A DNA stretch of 64,000 nt from an uncultured Dorea sp. (GTDB lineage: Bacteria; Bacillota; Clostridia; Lachnospirales; Lachnospiraceae). Shown one piece after another: positions 1-9,629 of the stretch (positions are counted from its first letter, which is position 1; the number at the start of each line of letters is the position of its first letter). Location: the NCBI RefSeq assembly GCF_934294775.1, contig NZ_CAKRAH010000001.1, positions 1 through 64,000 on the forward strand, written 5' to 3'. Position numbers and translations under genes: made by a program. The notes beneath the pieces are model-generated. The model searched no databases. It was not told the origin of the DNA and saw only the letters and a program-made list of their open reading frames with translations.

Positions 1-137
1 TTATTGCTCTGGTTGATAAATACCAAAATTTTGAGGAATTGACCACTTACATGCTGAATGAATTTGTAGAAAAGATTATGGTTCATGAGCGTGACCGAAA
101 AGGAAGCATTGAGACAAGCTCATGTCTGGAAATATGA
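1..137 (+). pseudogene. C-terminal fragment of a transposon-type large serine recombinase
   Basis: Reading from base 3, the frame encodes a stretch containing EELTTYMLNEFVEKI and VHERDRKGSIET before a TGA at 135-137. This resembles the C-terminal region (DUF4368-type) of Tn4451/TndX-like recombinases in Lachnospiraceae conjugative elements. The usual continuation is lost; the next bases keep partial similarity only in another frame, so the gene end is frameshifted or fused. The catalytic domain is outside the window or absent. It marks the start of a mobile-element graveyard. Family recognition is from memory of the motif. Confidence 0.6.
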
Positions 138-433
138 ATTTGTTCCGGATAAACCATCCAGGCAACACTGAATAGATCCTGGTCAATATTAATCTCCGGC
201 GGATATTCCAATTTCCTTAATGGCCTCATCAAATGTAGCTTTTGAATGATATCCATCGTAAGATAATCTCTGGCCATTTCTGGTGTCCATTCCAATAGAT
301 TTTCAAAAACATATTGAAACAACTCTTTAATATCTTTTTGTGAAGCATTCTGCCCTATATAGGTTGCAGAAAAGTCCTTTCTCTTTTTAAGGAGTATATC
401 TTCATACTCCATAAGAAGTCCCATATTTTGCAT
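83..433 (-). CDS. Hypothetical protein, probably fused at its 3' end to recombinase debris
   Basis: A 116-residue frame starts at 433 behind a good Shine-Dalgarno (AAAGGAG, 7 nt upstream). I do not recognise the family. The N-terminal ~95 residues look like a soluble helical protein (EYEDILLKKRKDFSATY, then LLEWTPEMARDYLTMDII). The last ~20 codons run antisense across the serine recombinase fragment, so the native C terminus has probably been replaced at the junction around 140-170. Likely a remnant of a real gene rather than a chance frame, because of the RBS and the protein-like composition. Confidence 0.4.
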   Translation of the reverse strand: MQNMGLLMEYEDILLKKRKDFSATYIGQNASQKDIKELFQYVFENLLEWTPEMARDYLTMDIIQKLHLMRPLRKLEYPPEINIDQDLFSVAWMVYPEQIHISRHELVSMLPFRSRS

Positions 434-569
434 CGGTTTTCTCCTTTCCTTTTAGCATCCTAAAGATAGTATGTCAGAAAATTTTCCAATCTTTTTTTTC
501 TGGACAAAAAATATTTTCTTTATTATCTGTCACTCTAACATTGAATAAAAATGGAAAGGAGTGGTTGCT

Positions 570-1619
570 ATGAAAAAAATGGTAGTCATGAGTTTATTGA
601 CGCTATCGATGGTTGCTGGAAGTTTCAGTTACGTTTGCGCTGCATCATTGAATCATACATCTGAAATAGCTGTACAGTCTGCTGCAGACAATACAGATAC
701 ACCTCAAATAGAAAATCAGACCACGAATGCAGATGAAAAGGCAAATGAAATGATGAAATCAATAGAGAATACGTTATCCTCAAGTTTGGATGATATCAGC
801 AGTGATTCAACTACAGATAACGGTTTAGATTCTATATTTGGCAGTTTGTTTGGAGATAGTACAGATCAGATGTTTTCGGAAATGAACCAGAAATTGCAAA
901 ATGGAGAACAAATTTCATTTTCTGAATTGTTTAAAAATTACAGCCCGTTGCAGCTGGATTCAAGCAGTTTATTTGATATGTCGGATATGGGTTCTCTTTT
1001 TGACAGCAGTAACAGCGACATGAGCATCACGAATTTAAAATATGCAGTGGCGGCTTCCGACATGGAAACAACCTATGCAGAATCCGGTTTAAGTGGACAG
1101 TCAGGAAATTGTATGGATTTATTCAACAGTACATATGGAGATATTGCAAGCCAGATGCAACTGAAAACACCAGAAATCCCGGAAAGTTTTAATGTAAACT
1201 CGATGTTATCCAGTGAGGCAGATTCCATTCAGAAGGCATACTCCAGTGCCACAAATTCAGCTGCATTCAGCAGTGTAAAAAATAATATTAGTATCAGTGA
1301 TATTTTTTCAAAAGCACGGAGCGGAGTAAGTAGTAAAAGTCTTGCTTCAACCTCTACATTAAAAAGCATGCTGTCACAGACATCCGGTTCCAACAAATCA
1401 TCTGTCTTAAGTGAATACAATAAGCGGAAAGACTGGCTGAGTGATAAGAACAGTTCAATTAAACAAAATACCAGAAAATATCAGTTACAGCAGAAATTAG
1501 CAGTCAGTGATGCAGATCAGAGCATTATTGAAGCTAAAAAGAAAACAGGACGAAAGCAGACAGAAAATGAAGTCAGGGAAGAAGAACGGAAGAAAGGTAT
1601 TGTGAATTTCAAAAACTAA
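570..1619 (+). CDS. Secreted serine-rich protein of unknown function
   Basis: 349 residues from ATG 570; the in-frame GTG at 561 is too close to the AAAGGAG at 555-561. A signal peptide is plain: MKKMVVMSLLTLSMVAG, a hydrophobic core, then an A-A type cleavage region near residues 25-27. The mature protein is rich in Ser, Asp, Asn and Met with many SSS and DMS runs, and ends in a lysine/arginine-rich, probably coiled segment. No sortase motif or transmembrane anchor is seen, so it is predicted to be released. Function unknown. Confidence 0.7.
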   Translation: MKKMVVMSLLTLSMVAGSFSYVCAASLNHTSEIAVQSAADNTDTPQIENQTTNADEKANEMMKSIENTLSSSLDDISSDSTTDNGLDSIFGSLFGDSTDQMFSEMNQKLQNGEQISFSELFKNYSPLQLDSSSLFDMSDMGSLFDSSNSDMSITNLKYAVAASDMETTYAESGLSGQSGNCMDLFNSTYGDIASQMQLKTPEIPESFNVNSMLSSEADSIQKAYSSATNSAAFSSVKNNISISDIFSKARSGVSSKSLASTSTLKSMLSQTSGSNKSSVLSEYNKRKDWLSDKNSSIKQNTRKYQLQQKLAVSDADQSIIEAKKKTGRKQTENEVREEERKKGIVNFKN

Positions 1620-1673
1620 TTTCGTTTATTAGCTGTTCTTGTAATATGATGTAAGAACATGATAAAATAATAA

Positions 1674-3278
1674 TGTACAGGACAGCCGCTTGTAGTTAAC
1701 GGAAAAGAAGTAACAAGTTTCTGCACATTCACACCGAAGGCAGAAGACGGAACTGTAGATGTAACATTTAATTTCGATGCCAGTGATCTCGCAGGTAAGA
1801 GTGTTGTTGTATTCGAACAGCTTTATAGAGATAACGCAATCGTAGCATCTCACGAAGATATTAAGGATGAAGGACAGACAGTGCACTTCCCAGAAGTACA
1901 TACAACTGCCAAAGATTCCGAGACAAAGAACAATCTGTCTAAAGCAGACGATAAGGTAACAATTATTGATACCGTAAAATATACAAATTTAATTCCTGGA
2001 AAACAGTATCAGGTTCATGGAACTTTGATGGATAAAGAGACAGGAAATCCTCTGACAGTAAATGATCAGGAAGTAACAGCTACAAAAACATTTACTCCGG
2101 ATAAAGCAGATGGTTCTGTAGATCTTACATTTGTATTCGATGGAAGTGCCCTTGCCGGTAAGAGCATCGTTGCATTTGAAGATGTGCAGTATGAAGGAAA
2201 ATCTGTAGGAACACATGCAGACATTAATGATAAAGACCAGACAATTGATTTTCCGAAAATCCAGACAACGGCAGCAGACGAAGATACAGCAATCAATCTG
2301 TCAAAAGCAGAGGATCTTGTAGTGATTCATGATACTGTTTCCTATGAGAATCTTACACCGGGCCGTGAATATGAGTTAAAAGGAAAATTGATGGATCAGA
2401 CTACAGGCGAAGTTCTGCAGGCAAAAGTTGTTGAATCATTTACGAATAGTGAAATTAAATCTGATCAGGAACTTTATAAATTGAAAGCCGGATCCTATGT
2501 GTATGTAGAAAAAGGCACGGATGAAGTCCCGGCAGGTATTTATTCCAAGACAGAAAAAGGATATCTTCTTGTCAATGCTGATGAGAATGCAACACCAATT
2601 GCAATCGATGATGCTTTGATCACATGGAGCGGATCCTTTAAGAAAGATGTCACAGCAGCAATTGATAATCATAAAGTATATGACATCAATAAGATTACAA
2701 ATTATAAATTCTCAGAAGAGAAAAAAGACGTTACGGGTTCTACGAAATTCACACCAACAGAATCCAACGGTACAGTAGATGTAACATTTATGTTTGATGG
2801 CAGTGAACTTAAAGGAAAGAGTACTGTCGCATTCGAAGATCTGACATTTAACGAAGTTTCAATTGCAGAACATACAGATATTAAAGATGAAGGACAGACA
2901 GTCCATTATCCAGAAATCAAAACAACTGCAAAAGATTCTGAGACCGGTTCCCATACCTCTATGGCAGATAATGATGTTACTGTTGTTGATACCGTAAAAT
3001 ATACGAATCTTATTCCGAACAAAGAATATAAGATTGCGGGTAAATTAATGGTGAAAGAGACAAAAGAGCCTCTGCTGGTTGACGGCAAAGAAGTTACAGC
3101 AAGCACAACATTTACCCCGGAAAAAGCTGATGGAAGCATTGATCTTACATTTAAGTTTGATGGAAGTGCTTTAAAAGGCCAGACACTTGTTGTATTTGAA
3201 GATGTTCTGTATGAAGATGTATCAGTTGGATCCCATGAGGATAGTCTCAGCTGGAATCACGGTCAGAGATGTCTTTGA
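1674..3278 (+). pseudogene. VaFE-repeat surface protein fragment, truncated at both ends
   Basis: The frame is open from 1674 with no start codon at a plausible place; it begins mid-repeat (TGQPLVVNGKEVT). Successive ~125-residue repeats follow with the hallmarks DTVKYTNLIPG, LMDKETG, TFTPDKADGSVDLTF, FDGSALAGKSIVAFED, DKDQTIDFP. This is the VaFE domain of Gram-positive adhesins and pilins, which forms intramolecular cross-links. There is no signal peptide and no LPXTG anchor, because both ends are lost: the last repeat breaks after SVGSHED (about 3240) and runs into unrelated sequence. One repeat (about 2418-2720) carries a ~100-residue insertion. Confidence 0.75.
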
Positions 3279-4041
3279 ATATGCCGGCCCGGAACAGGCA
3301 GATACAATGTTTCGATTTTGCTATGATCACGGATTGCTGAATGAAGACAGGGAGACAGAATATGTCTTTCGAATGATCTGTAATCTGTTATCTATAAATG
3401 AGAGTCATAGCAAATATGGTTTCAAATTGAATGATGGCGAAATTAACTGTCAGAGTAAAGAGCAGGCAGAGGTTCTGTCAGAATTTTTTGAGGATCTTGG
3501 ATTTGATGCTATGCCAATGCAGCAAAATCCGATGAAAAAAATGCAGGTTAGAGATATGAACATTTTAAAATATCCAACTATGTTATCAGTAGAAGATTAT
3601 TTTTCTAATACTGTTTCAAAGGATTCCATAACGTATAATGCAGGCTGGTGTTATGGAAATGCTGGAATTGTAAGAGGTTTAATGAAAGTTAGTTATTACT
3701 TGAATGATAATAATAACTATCAATATTACAAAAAGGAATTATTGTCAATAATCAATCAGGAATTAGATAATTACAATTTTGATTTACCTATTGTGTGTCA
3801 TGGCTATGCAAGTGTTTTGTCTATACAAATTTCAGCATTTAGGGAATCCGGAGATAAGAGTTTTTTAATAACAAGAGAACGAAATATGAGACAAACGATT
3901 ATAAGTCATCGAAATTGTATTTTCAATGACGAGTATACAAATGATTATTCAATCCTATCTGGAGAAAGTGGAACGATATTGACATTGATTAATGGAATAT
4001 ATTTAGGTAAAGAATATCCAAAGTTATTAATGATAGATTAG
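3240..4041 (+). pseudogene. Chimeric frame ending in a lanthionine cyclase (LanC) C-terminal half
   Basis: A single open frame joins two unrelated pieces. Up to about 3558 it encodes an unrecognised soluble segment (VRDVFEYAGPEQADTMFRF). From about 3559 it carries LanC zinc-site motifs: WCYGNAGI near 3650 and CHGYASVL near 3797, plus the later GESG turn. In LanC the two Cys and the His bind the catalytic zinc. LanC is ~400 residues; only the last ~160 remain, so activity is unlikely. It sits just upstream of a bacteriocin-type ABC exporter, which suggests the remains of a lantibiotic locus. Confidence 0.65.
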
Positions 4042-4074
4042 TATATATCCAACAAAATAGAGGGGGAATATATA

Positions 4075-6039
4075 ATGAAAAAAATATTTTTTGAAACACT
4101 AAAACATAAGTTTGGTCATTATTTACTGGTTATATTATGTGGTATACTAATGGTTTCGACAATATATGTATCATATGCATTTAGTGACAGTATTGAAGGA
4201 ATTATACATGGACAAAATTCTGGCATAGTGGAAGAAATGTACACTTTTATTAATTTTCAAGAGACATATATTCTCTTGTTTATATTAATGGTACTGGTTA
4301 TTATTTCGTACATACAAAAAAAATCCTATGATTATGTTCTGCTTGATACGATGGGATTAAAGAAAAAGCATAGATATATGTTTATTGGATTTGAATATGC
4401 AGGGATTATATTTTCCTCGGTAACTGGTGGCTTGATTTTAGGAAAAATATTAGCAGAGTGTGCAAAAACAGTATTACAAAATATCTTTTATAATACAATT
4501 ACTACAGAGGTTAATTATGGATTTATTGCACTGCGGAATACATTGGTGATTTCATGTGAAGTTTTCGGCATCCTATTCATTGTTTTTGATGAATTGATAG
4601 CATGTCTGGGAATGGATGCATTGTTGACTGTTGGAAAAAAGAACGGGAAACCACTGAAGAAGAGACCGAAAACTTTACTGATTGGGATATTTTTGATCTT
4701 GATTGGCCTTATAAGTCTGTTGTTTTATTGGGGAAAGATATCCCAAAGTATTCCGACTGTATTTTTGAATGCGGGCATGTGCCTGCTTATGATTAGTTTG
4801 GCAGGATACTATTTCGTTCGGTTGAATAAAAAAGAGAAGAAGTATTATAAACGAATTACATGGTTGGAAAACTGGTATCATAGATTCTTTTATAATATAA
4901 ATATGTCATTTGTCGTTGCAGCATTTCTTGTAATTATTATGACGGATTTTTCTATAAAATTATTGGATAACCTTCCGATTACCGAACCGAAGAATTATCC
5001 GTTTGACTTGGTATGGATGGCAAATACGGATGACGAAGAATTTTTGAATCATTTAACAGATGATGAAGGGGTTGAACTGAGAAAAGTACCATGTGCTAGA
5101 GTGACAACGACAGATATTGCTGAACATATGGGGATTCCGGCATCAACTTATGAAAAATGGACTGGAAAATCGCTAGATTTGAAAGACAATGAAATATTTG
5201 TTGTATATCAAAGGGAGAGGTTTGAACGAAACAAAGTCGGAATTGGTTACAATACAAAAAATCCATTAATTTATATAGGAAAAGCAAGAGCTGATTTGTG
5301 GTTGTATATAAAAGAAGTAGCAACACCTAAAGTACAGTATTTTAGGGAAAAATTCAAGGTTGTCGGAACAGAAGATAGAATTCTAACGGGTGTGTTTGGA
5401 AGTGAAACATGTGAACATATTATTGTATTCTCAGACGAATATTATCAAAAGAACTGTGTGAAAGCAGATGGGGCGAATATGGCTGTTATGATGAACATAC
5501 CTGAAAATTATGATAAAGTCGTCGAAGAAATAAAAGCGTATGCCAAAGATCATTCCCAGGTAAATTATTTTGATGTGGATAATGGGAATCTGATTTACGA
5601 GAAGAAAGAGCTGCTGTTAGAAAGAAGTAAAACAAAGCTTTTATATGTGGCTTCAGCAGCGGGAAATATTATCATTATGCTTTTGTGTGGAATATTTGTA
5701 TTGAGTATAAAAATGGAGTGTGATTTTCCAGAGACAGAATGGAAATACCGATTTTATATTCAATCAGGAATGTCTTCTGCTAAAGTCAGAAAGGGAATCA
5801 TAAAAGAGTGTCTGCTATCAGGAGGACTGCCTGTTATATGTGGCACAATTATTTCAATTTTGTATTGTAGCATGCTTTTGTATGCGAAACATTTACAGAT
5901 TGAGTGGGTTCATAGATACTTTAAAGGAATAATTTTGATTGTTGGTGCTATATGGTTGCTTTTTGCTGTTTTTAGTTTGATATTTGCTTATAGAAATATT
6001 AGAAAAATAGAGGGAGATAGTAGAGATGGAAAAAAGTAA
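4075..6039 (+). CDS. BceB/lantibiotic-type ABC transporter permease
   Basis: 654 residues starting at ATG 4075 behind AGGGGGAA. Hydrophobic segments occur near residues 15-35, 60-80, 105-130, 155-175, 200-220, 225-245 and 275-295, then a large extracellular domain (about 300-520), then three helices near the C terminus. This 10-helix layout with a big domain between helices 7 and 8 is typical of peptide-antibiotic sensing or detoxifying permeases (BceB, VraG). The stop overlaps the ATPase gene by 14 bases, so the two are co-translated. Unlike most Bce modules the permease comes first and no two-component system is adjacent. Confidence 0.8.
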   Translation: MKKIFFETLKHKFGHYLLVILCGILMVSTIYVSYAFSDSIEGIIHGQNSGIVEEMYTFINFQETYILLFILMVLVIISYIQKKSYDYVLLDTMGLKKKHRYMFIGFEYAGIIFSSVTGGLILGKILAECAKTVLQNIFYNTITTEVNYGFIALRNTLVISCEVFGILFIVFDELIACLGMDALLTVGKKNGKPLKKRPKTLLIGIFLILIGLISLLFYWGKISQSIPTVFLNAGMCLLMISLAGYYFVRLNKKEKKYYKRITWLENWYHRFFYNINMSFVVAAFLVIIMTDFSIKLLDNLPITEPKNYPFDLVWMANTDDEEFLNHLTDDEGVELRKVPCARVTTTDIAEHMGIPASTYEKWTGKSLDLKDNEIFVVYQRERFERNKVGIGYNTKNPLIYIGKARADLWLYIKEVATPKVQYFREKFKVVGTEDRILTGVFGSETCEHIIVFSDEYYQKNCVKADGANMAVMMNIPENYDKVVEEIKAYAKDHSQVNYFDVDNGNLIYEKKELLLERSKTKLLYVASAAGNIIIMLLCGIFVLSIKMECDFPETEWKYRFYIQSGMSSAKVRKGIIKECLLSGGLPVICGTIISILYCSMLLYAKHLQIEWVHRYFKGIILIVGAIWLLFAVFSLIFAYRNIRKIEGDSRDGKK

Positions 6040-6784
6040 AAAAATTTTAAAAGTGGAAAATTTAAAAAAGGCATATTACTCAACTTCCCGAACAGGAGAA
6101 AGCATTACTTATCCTGTTTTAAATAATGTTTCATTTGAGATAGAAGAAGGTGAATTTGTAGGGATTATGGGACGTTCTGGTTGTGGAAAAACTACATTAT
6201 TAAAGGCAGTGGGAATGTTAGACAAACCAGATGACGGAACAATATATTACAAAGATAAAGATACAAAAGATATATACCGGGCTGAACTGGCAAGACTTAG
6301 AAGAACAGAGATTGCTTTTGTATTTCAGGATTATTATCTTATGGATAGTCTGTCTATAAAAGAAAATATTATGCTTCCACTTATTTTGGATGAGGCAGAT
6401 GTTCAGGAGAGTAAGAAAAAATGTGAAGAAATGGCTGAGAAGTTTGCAATTGCGGATTTATTGGATAAAAAACCATATGAATTATCAGGAGGAGAAAAAC
6501 AAAGAACTGCGATTTGCCGCGCATTAATCTACAATCCCGATTTAATTTTGGCGGACGAACCAACAGGAAATCTGGACTCTGCCTCATCAGAGGTTGTAAT
6601 ACATACTTTAGAAGAGATTAATAAGAAGATGGGGAAAACAATTCTGCTTGTAACACATGATCCTATTATAGCAAGTTCATGTGATAGAATTATTTTCTTA
6701 AAAGATGGAAAAGTAAAGGAAGACCTGAAGAGAACCGGAGATAAGGAACAATTTTATAATGAAATAATTACAAACTGGTGCTGA
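6026..6784 (+). CDS. ABC transporter ATP-binding protein, bacteriocin/antimicrobial-peptide type
   Basis: 252 residues. Walker A is GRSGCGKTT (about residue 50), the Q-loop is FVFQDYYL, the signature is LSGGEKQR, Walker B is LILADEPTGNLDS and the H-loop is LLVTHDP. This is the MacB/LolD/BceA subfamily that partners FtsX-like permeases. It pairs with the preceding permease and probably powers removal of, or immunity to, a membrane-targeting peptide. It appears intact while the neighbouring LanC piece is broken, so resistance may have been kept after biosynthesis was lost (inference). Confidence 0.88.
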   Translation: MEKSKKILKVENLKKAYYSTSRTGESITYPVLNNVSFEIEEGEFVGIMGRSGCGKTTLLKAVGMLDKPDDGTIYYKDKDTKDIYRAELARLRRTEIAFVFQDYYLMDSLSIKENIMLPLILDEADVQESKKKCEEMAEKFAIADLLDKKPYELSGGEKQRTAICRALIYNPDLILADEPTGNLDSASSEVVIHTLEEINKKMGKTILLVTHDPIIASSCDRIIFLKDGKVKEDLKRTGDKEQFYNEIITNWC

Positions 6785-6787
6785 TTT

Positions 6788-6856
6788 GCAAGTGCTTATA
6801 TAAAATAAACCTTGTTCATGAATCGTATTCAATTACTACGATAATGGCAAGTGCTT
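6788..6856. repeat. Direct repeat GCAAGTGCTT, two copies
   Basis: The 10-mer GCAAGTGCTT occurs at 6788-6797 and 6847-6856, just downstream of the ABC operon stop. The bases between contain no gene. It may be a duplication left by insertion and excision, or chance. Confidence 0.3.
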
Positions 6857-6948
6857 TAAGATGATTTACAGTGTCTCTGACTGAGTATTCCAATGAAAAT
6901 AGAAAAATAAAATAGTATGTGAATATTCCCGTGCGGAAGAACCCCTGA

Positions 6949-7179
6949 GTCCGGACAGCCGGGACACGGAGCCCGGATTATTCAGACAAGGACGATGAAC
7001 TGCCGTGGCTCAGTTACCAGCACTTTGGCAATCTGGTAGGCAACCTCACAGATCTGATTGTGCTGGAACAAAACTGGCAGCTGATGATTGATGAAATCTG
7101 GAATACCCGTCAGGTCAATGACTATACAGGAAGAGCGATCTGTTTTTCAAAAATCGACTTTCAAAAAAACAACTCTTAA
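6949..7179 (+). pseudogene. Unrecognised coding remnant of a mobile element
   Basis: The frame 6949-7179 has no start codon or RBS but reads like real protein: DKDDELPWLSYQHFGNLVG, then LTDLIVLEQNWQLMIDEIW. It ends 12 bases before the integrase fragment begins. The context (integrase remnant after, bacteriocin exporter before) suggests debris of an integrative element. I cannot name the family. Confidence 0.35.
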
Positions 7180-7190
7180 TCGACTGTCAG

Positions 7191-7730
7191 TTGGGAAGAG
7201 GATATGATAATGAGGGGTTCGATGACAATACGTTACTTTCTCAAAAGAGGACATTAAAAACTCGTAACAGTAAAAGATACGTCCCGCTTCCTGATTTTAT
7301 TATGGATGAGCTGTATCTGGCAAGAGCACGATATGAAGAAACACTGAAAAATGATCCGGAATTTGATGAAAACTTAGATTTTGTTTTGTTTAGGGATCAC
7401 GGGAAGGCAATCGCAAGACCGTATTATTATTTTAAGAAACTAATGAAGAAATGTAATATTGATTGTACAAAACATGTATGGCACGATTTACGGCACACTT
7501 ATGCAACACTGTTAGATCAAAACAATATGAACATGAAAGTAGTATCGGAGATATTAGGTCATTATTCAGAAGAATTTACAAATGAAGTTTATGTCATTCA
7601 TAAACCAGAGGTCATCATCTATGATACAAGTGAAGTAATGAACTCATTTATTGAGTCATTAAAACTGGACTCAACAGAAAGAACCATACCTGTATATGAT
7701 ATTTCGTTCATTCAGGAATATTTATTTTAA
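7191..7730 (+). pseudogene. Tyrosine recombinase/integrase, C-terminal catalytic part only
   Basis: 179 residues from a TTG. The catalytic box residues are visible: an Arg in RTLKTRNSKRYVPLP, HDLRHTYATLL (His-x-x-Arg) and GHYSEEF with the downstream Tyr in EVYVIHKP. The N-terminal arm-binding and core-binding domains (~200 residues in intact Tn916/ICE integrases) are missing. The tail after the Tyr is longer than usual. Probably an inactive relic of the element that brought in the 1-7.7 kb region. Confidence 0.75.
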
Positions 7731-8106
7731 ACTATTCTGACAATTCAAATTTTTATTTATTAATTTAATTTTAGTGTTACATTTTTAACAAAGCTTTTGG
7801 CAAAAATATGTAATACTTAATGCTTATCAATGATTTTTAATCGTTATTAAATAAGCGAAATCTTTTGAAACAGAAAAGAATTTTTGCAGATTTTAAAATT
7901 TTTAAAACTAAGATATTTTGTTACAACAGAAAAGCAACAAAAATACAACTAAAAGTAGTTAAGATAAGAGATATTTTAACAAACATCAAAAAGCTATAAA
8001 TCGGAAAAAAATCTTCTAAATATACATTTGTTATATAGAAGTAACAAACAGATAGAAGAAATACACTATAATATTAAAAAAATCACAATTTTATCGCCCC
8101 AAAGAC

Positions 8107-8135
8107 TTGAAAAAGAAATTCGCAAGTAGTACAAT
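8107..8135 (+). promoter_or_regulatory. Promoter of the iron alcohol dehydrogenase gene
   Basis: -35 TTGAAA (8107-8112), 17-bp spacer, -10 TACAAT (8130-8135). It ends the 440-bp AT-rich intergenic stretch 7731-8180, in which I see no gene. Confidence 0.6.
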
Positions 8136-8157
8136 TGTGTTAAAAGATTAACACAAT
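8134..8157. promoter_or_regulatory. Rex-like redox operator overlapping -10/+1
   Basis: Perfect inverted repeat with arms ATTGTGTTAA and TTAACACAAT around a 4-nt spacer. Inside it lies TGTTAA-N4-TTAACA, which matches the core of the Firmicute Rex consensus (TTGTTAA-N4-TTAACAA). Rex represses fermentation dehydrogenase genes when NADH/NAD is low. Its position over the -10 and start site fits repression of the downstream adh gene. That Rex binds here is inference. Confidence 0.6.
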
Positions 8158-8180
8158 ATTTTAAAAGGAGCGTGTTTGAA

Positions 8181-9362
8181 ATGGCAAGATTTACATTACC
8201 ACGTGATGTTTATCACGGAAAAGGATGTTTATCCGAATTAAAGAATCTGAAAGGTAAAAAAGCTGTCCTCGTAGTCGGCGGCGGATCTATGAAGCGTCAG
8301 GGATTTCTGGACAAAGCAGTGAACTACCTGAAAGAAGGTGGAATGGAAGTTGAGCTGATCGAAGGCGTGGAACCAGACCCATCTGTAGAGACGGTTATGA
8401 AAGGTGCCAAAGTAATGCAGGAGTTCGAGCCTGACTGGATCGTAGCAATGGGTGGCGGATCTCCGATCGATGCAGCCAAAGCTATGTGGGTATTTTACGA
8501 GTATCCGGATGAGACATTTGAAAATATCATCACACCATTCAGCTTCCCTGAACTTCGTCAGAAAGCAAAATTTGCAGCCATCCCATCTACATCAGGAACT
8601 GCAACAGAAGTAACAGCATTCTCCGTAATCACAGATTACAATACAGGAATCAAATATCCTCTGGCAGACTTTAACATCACACCAGATGTTGCAATCGTTG
8701 ATCCGGATCTGGTAGCAGGACTTCCTCAGAAACAGGTTGCTTATACAGGAATGGATGCACTGACACATGCGATTGAAGCTTATGTATCAACACTCAACTG
8801 TCCATTTACAGATCCACTTGCACTGCAGGCAATCGAGATGGTTCTGGATTATCTGCCGGCATCTTACAACCTTAACATGGAAGCAAGAGAGCAGATGCAC
8901 TACGCACAATGTCTTGCAGGTATGGCATTTTCAAATGCGTTACTTGGTATCGTGCATTCTATGGCTCATAAGACAGGAGCAGCATTCTCAACCGGACATA
9001 TTCCTCACGGATGTGCCAATGCAATCTATCTGCCATATGTAATCAAATACAATGCGAAAGATAAAGTAGCTGCATCCCGTTATGCAGAGATTGCACGCAG
9101 AATGGGACTTCCTGGAACATCTGAAAAAGCTCTGATCAACAGCTTATGTGCAAAGATTGACGAGTTCAATGCGAAGATGAATATTCCTAAGACTCTGAAA
9201 GAGTTCGGCATTAACGAAGATGAGTTTAAAGAAAAACTGGATAAGATTGCAGAACTTGCAGTTGGTGACGCCTGTACAGGATCGAACCCAAGAGCAATTG
9301 ACCCTGCAACAATGGCTAAATTATTTACATGCACATACTACGGAACAGAAGTTGACTTTTAG
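8181..9362 (+). CDS. Iron-containing alcohol dehydrogenase (butanol/ethanol type)
   Basis: 393 residues from ATG 8181 (AAAGGAG at 8164-8170; the GTG at 8172 is too close). It reduces aldehydes to alcohols with NAD(P)H, regenerating oxidised cofactor in fermentation. GGGS motifs (VVGGGS, AMGGGSPIDAAK) form the nucleotide site. The metal ligands are recognisable in MDALTHAIEAY (Asp, His), HSMAH and HIPHGCANA. Length is normal for group III ADH. Monocistronic: own promoter and operator upstream, strong terminator downstream. Substrate cannot be fixed from sequence. Confidence 0.9.
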   Translation: MARFTLPRDVYHGKGCLSELKNLKGKKAVLVVGGGSMKRQGFLDKAVNYLKEGGMEVELIEGVEPDPSVETVMKGAKVMQEFEPDWIVAMGGGSPIDAAKAMWVFYEYPDETFENIITPFSFPELRQKAKFAAIPSTSGTATEVTAFSVITDYNTGIKYPLADFNITPDVAIVDPDLVAGLPQKQVAYTGMDALTHAIEAYVSTLNCPFTDPLALQAIEMVLDYLPASYNLNMEAREQMHYAQCLAGMAFSNALLGIVHSMAHKTGAAFSTGHIPHGCANAIYLPYVIKYNAKDKVAASRYAEIARRMGLPGTSEKALINSLCAKIDEFNAKMNIPKTLKEFGINEDEFKEKLDKIAELAVGDACTGSNPRAIDPATMAKLFTCTYYGTEVDF

Positions 9363-9403
9363 ATAGACGGATACGAAAAGTAAGTAGATCATTTATATCA
9401 GAT

Positions 9404-9437
9404 GGCTGTCACATGGAGTTGTGTGACAGCCGTTTTC
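9404..9437 (+). terminator. Rho-independent terminator after adh
   Basis: 10-bp perfect stem GGCTGTCACA / TGTGACAGCC followed by GTTTTC. Confidence 0.85.
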
Positions 9438-9568
9438 TGTCCACTTATGTGCCGGAAAAATATCTGTTATTGTCGGATTTCGCAGGTTCAAGATATCACA
9501 ATGGCATGGGAAATCCGGACAGGATTCCTGCTATATTCTGACAATATACTGTATTTTTATACTTTTAC

Positions 9569-9597
9569 TTGCGAAAAGATAACAGCCGTATTATGAT
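9569..9597 (+). promoter_or_regulatory. Probable promoter of nfnAB
   Basis: TTGCGA (9569-9574), 17 bp, TATGAT (9592-9597), 32 bp before the nfnA start. The interval 9438-9629 holds no other gene I can support. Confidence 0.4.
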
Positions 9598-9629
9598 AAT
9601 AGTAATATTTGAAATTAGGAGGAAATAAG

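Noticed and set aside
9402..9596. 64-residue plus-strand frame after adh
   Set aside because: It begins inside a terminator stem, has no RBS and an odd composition.
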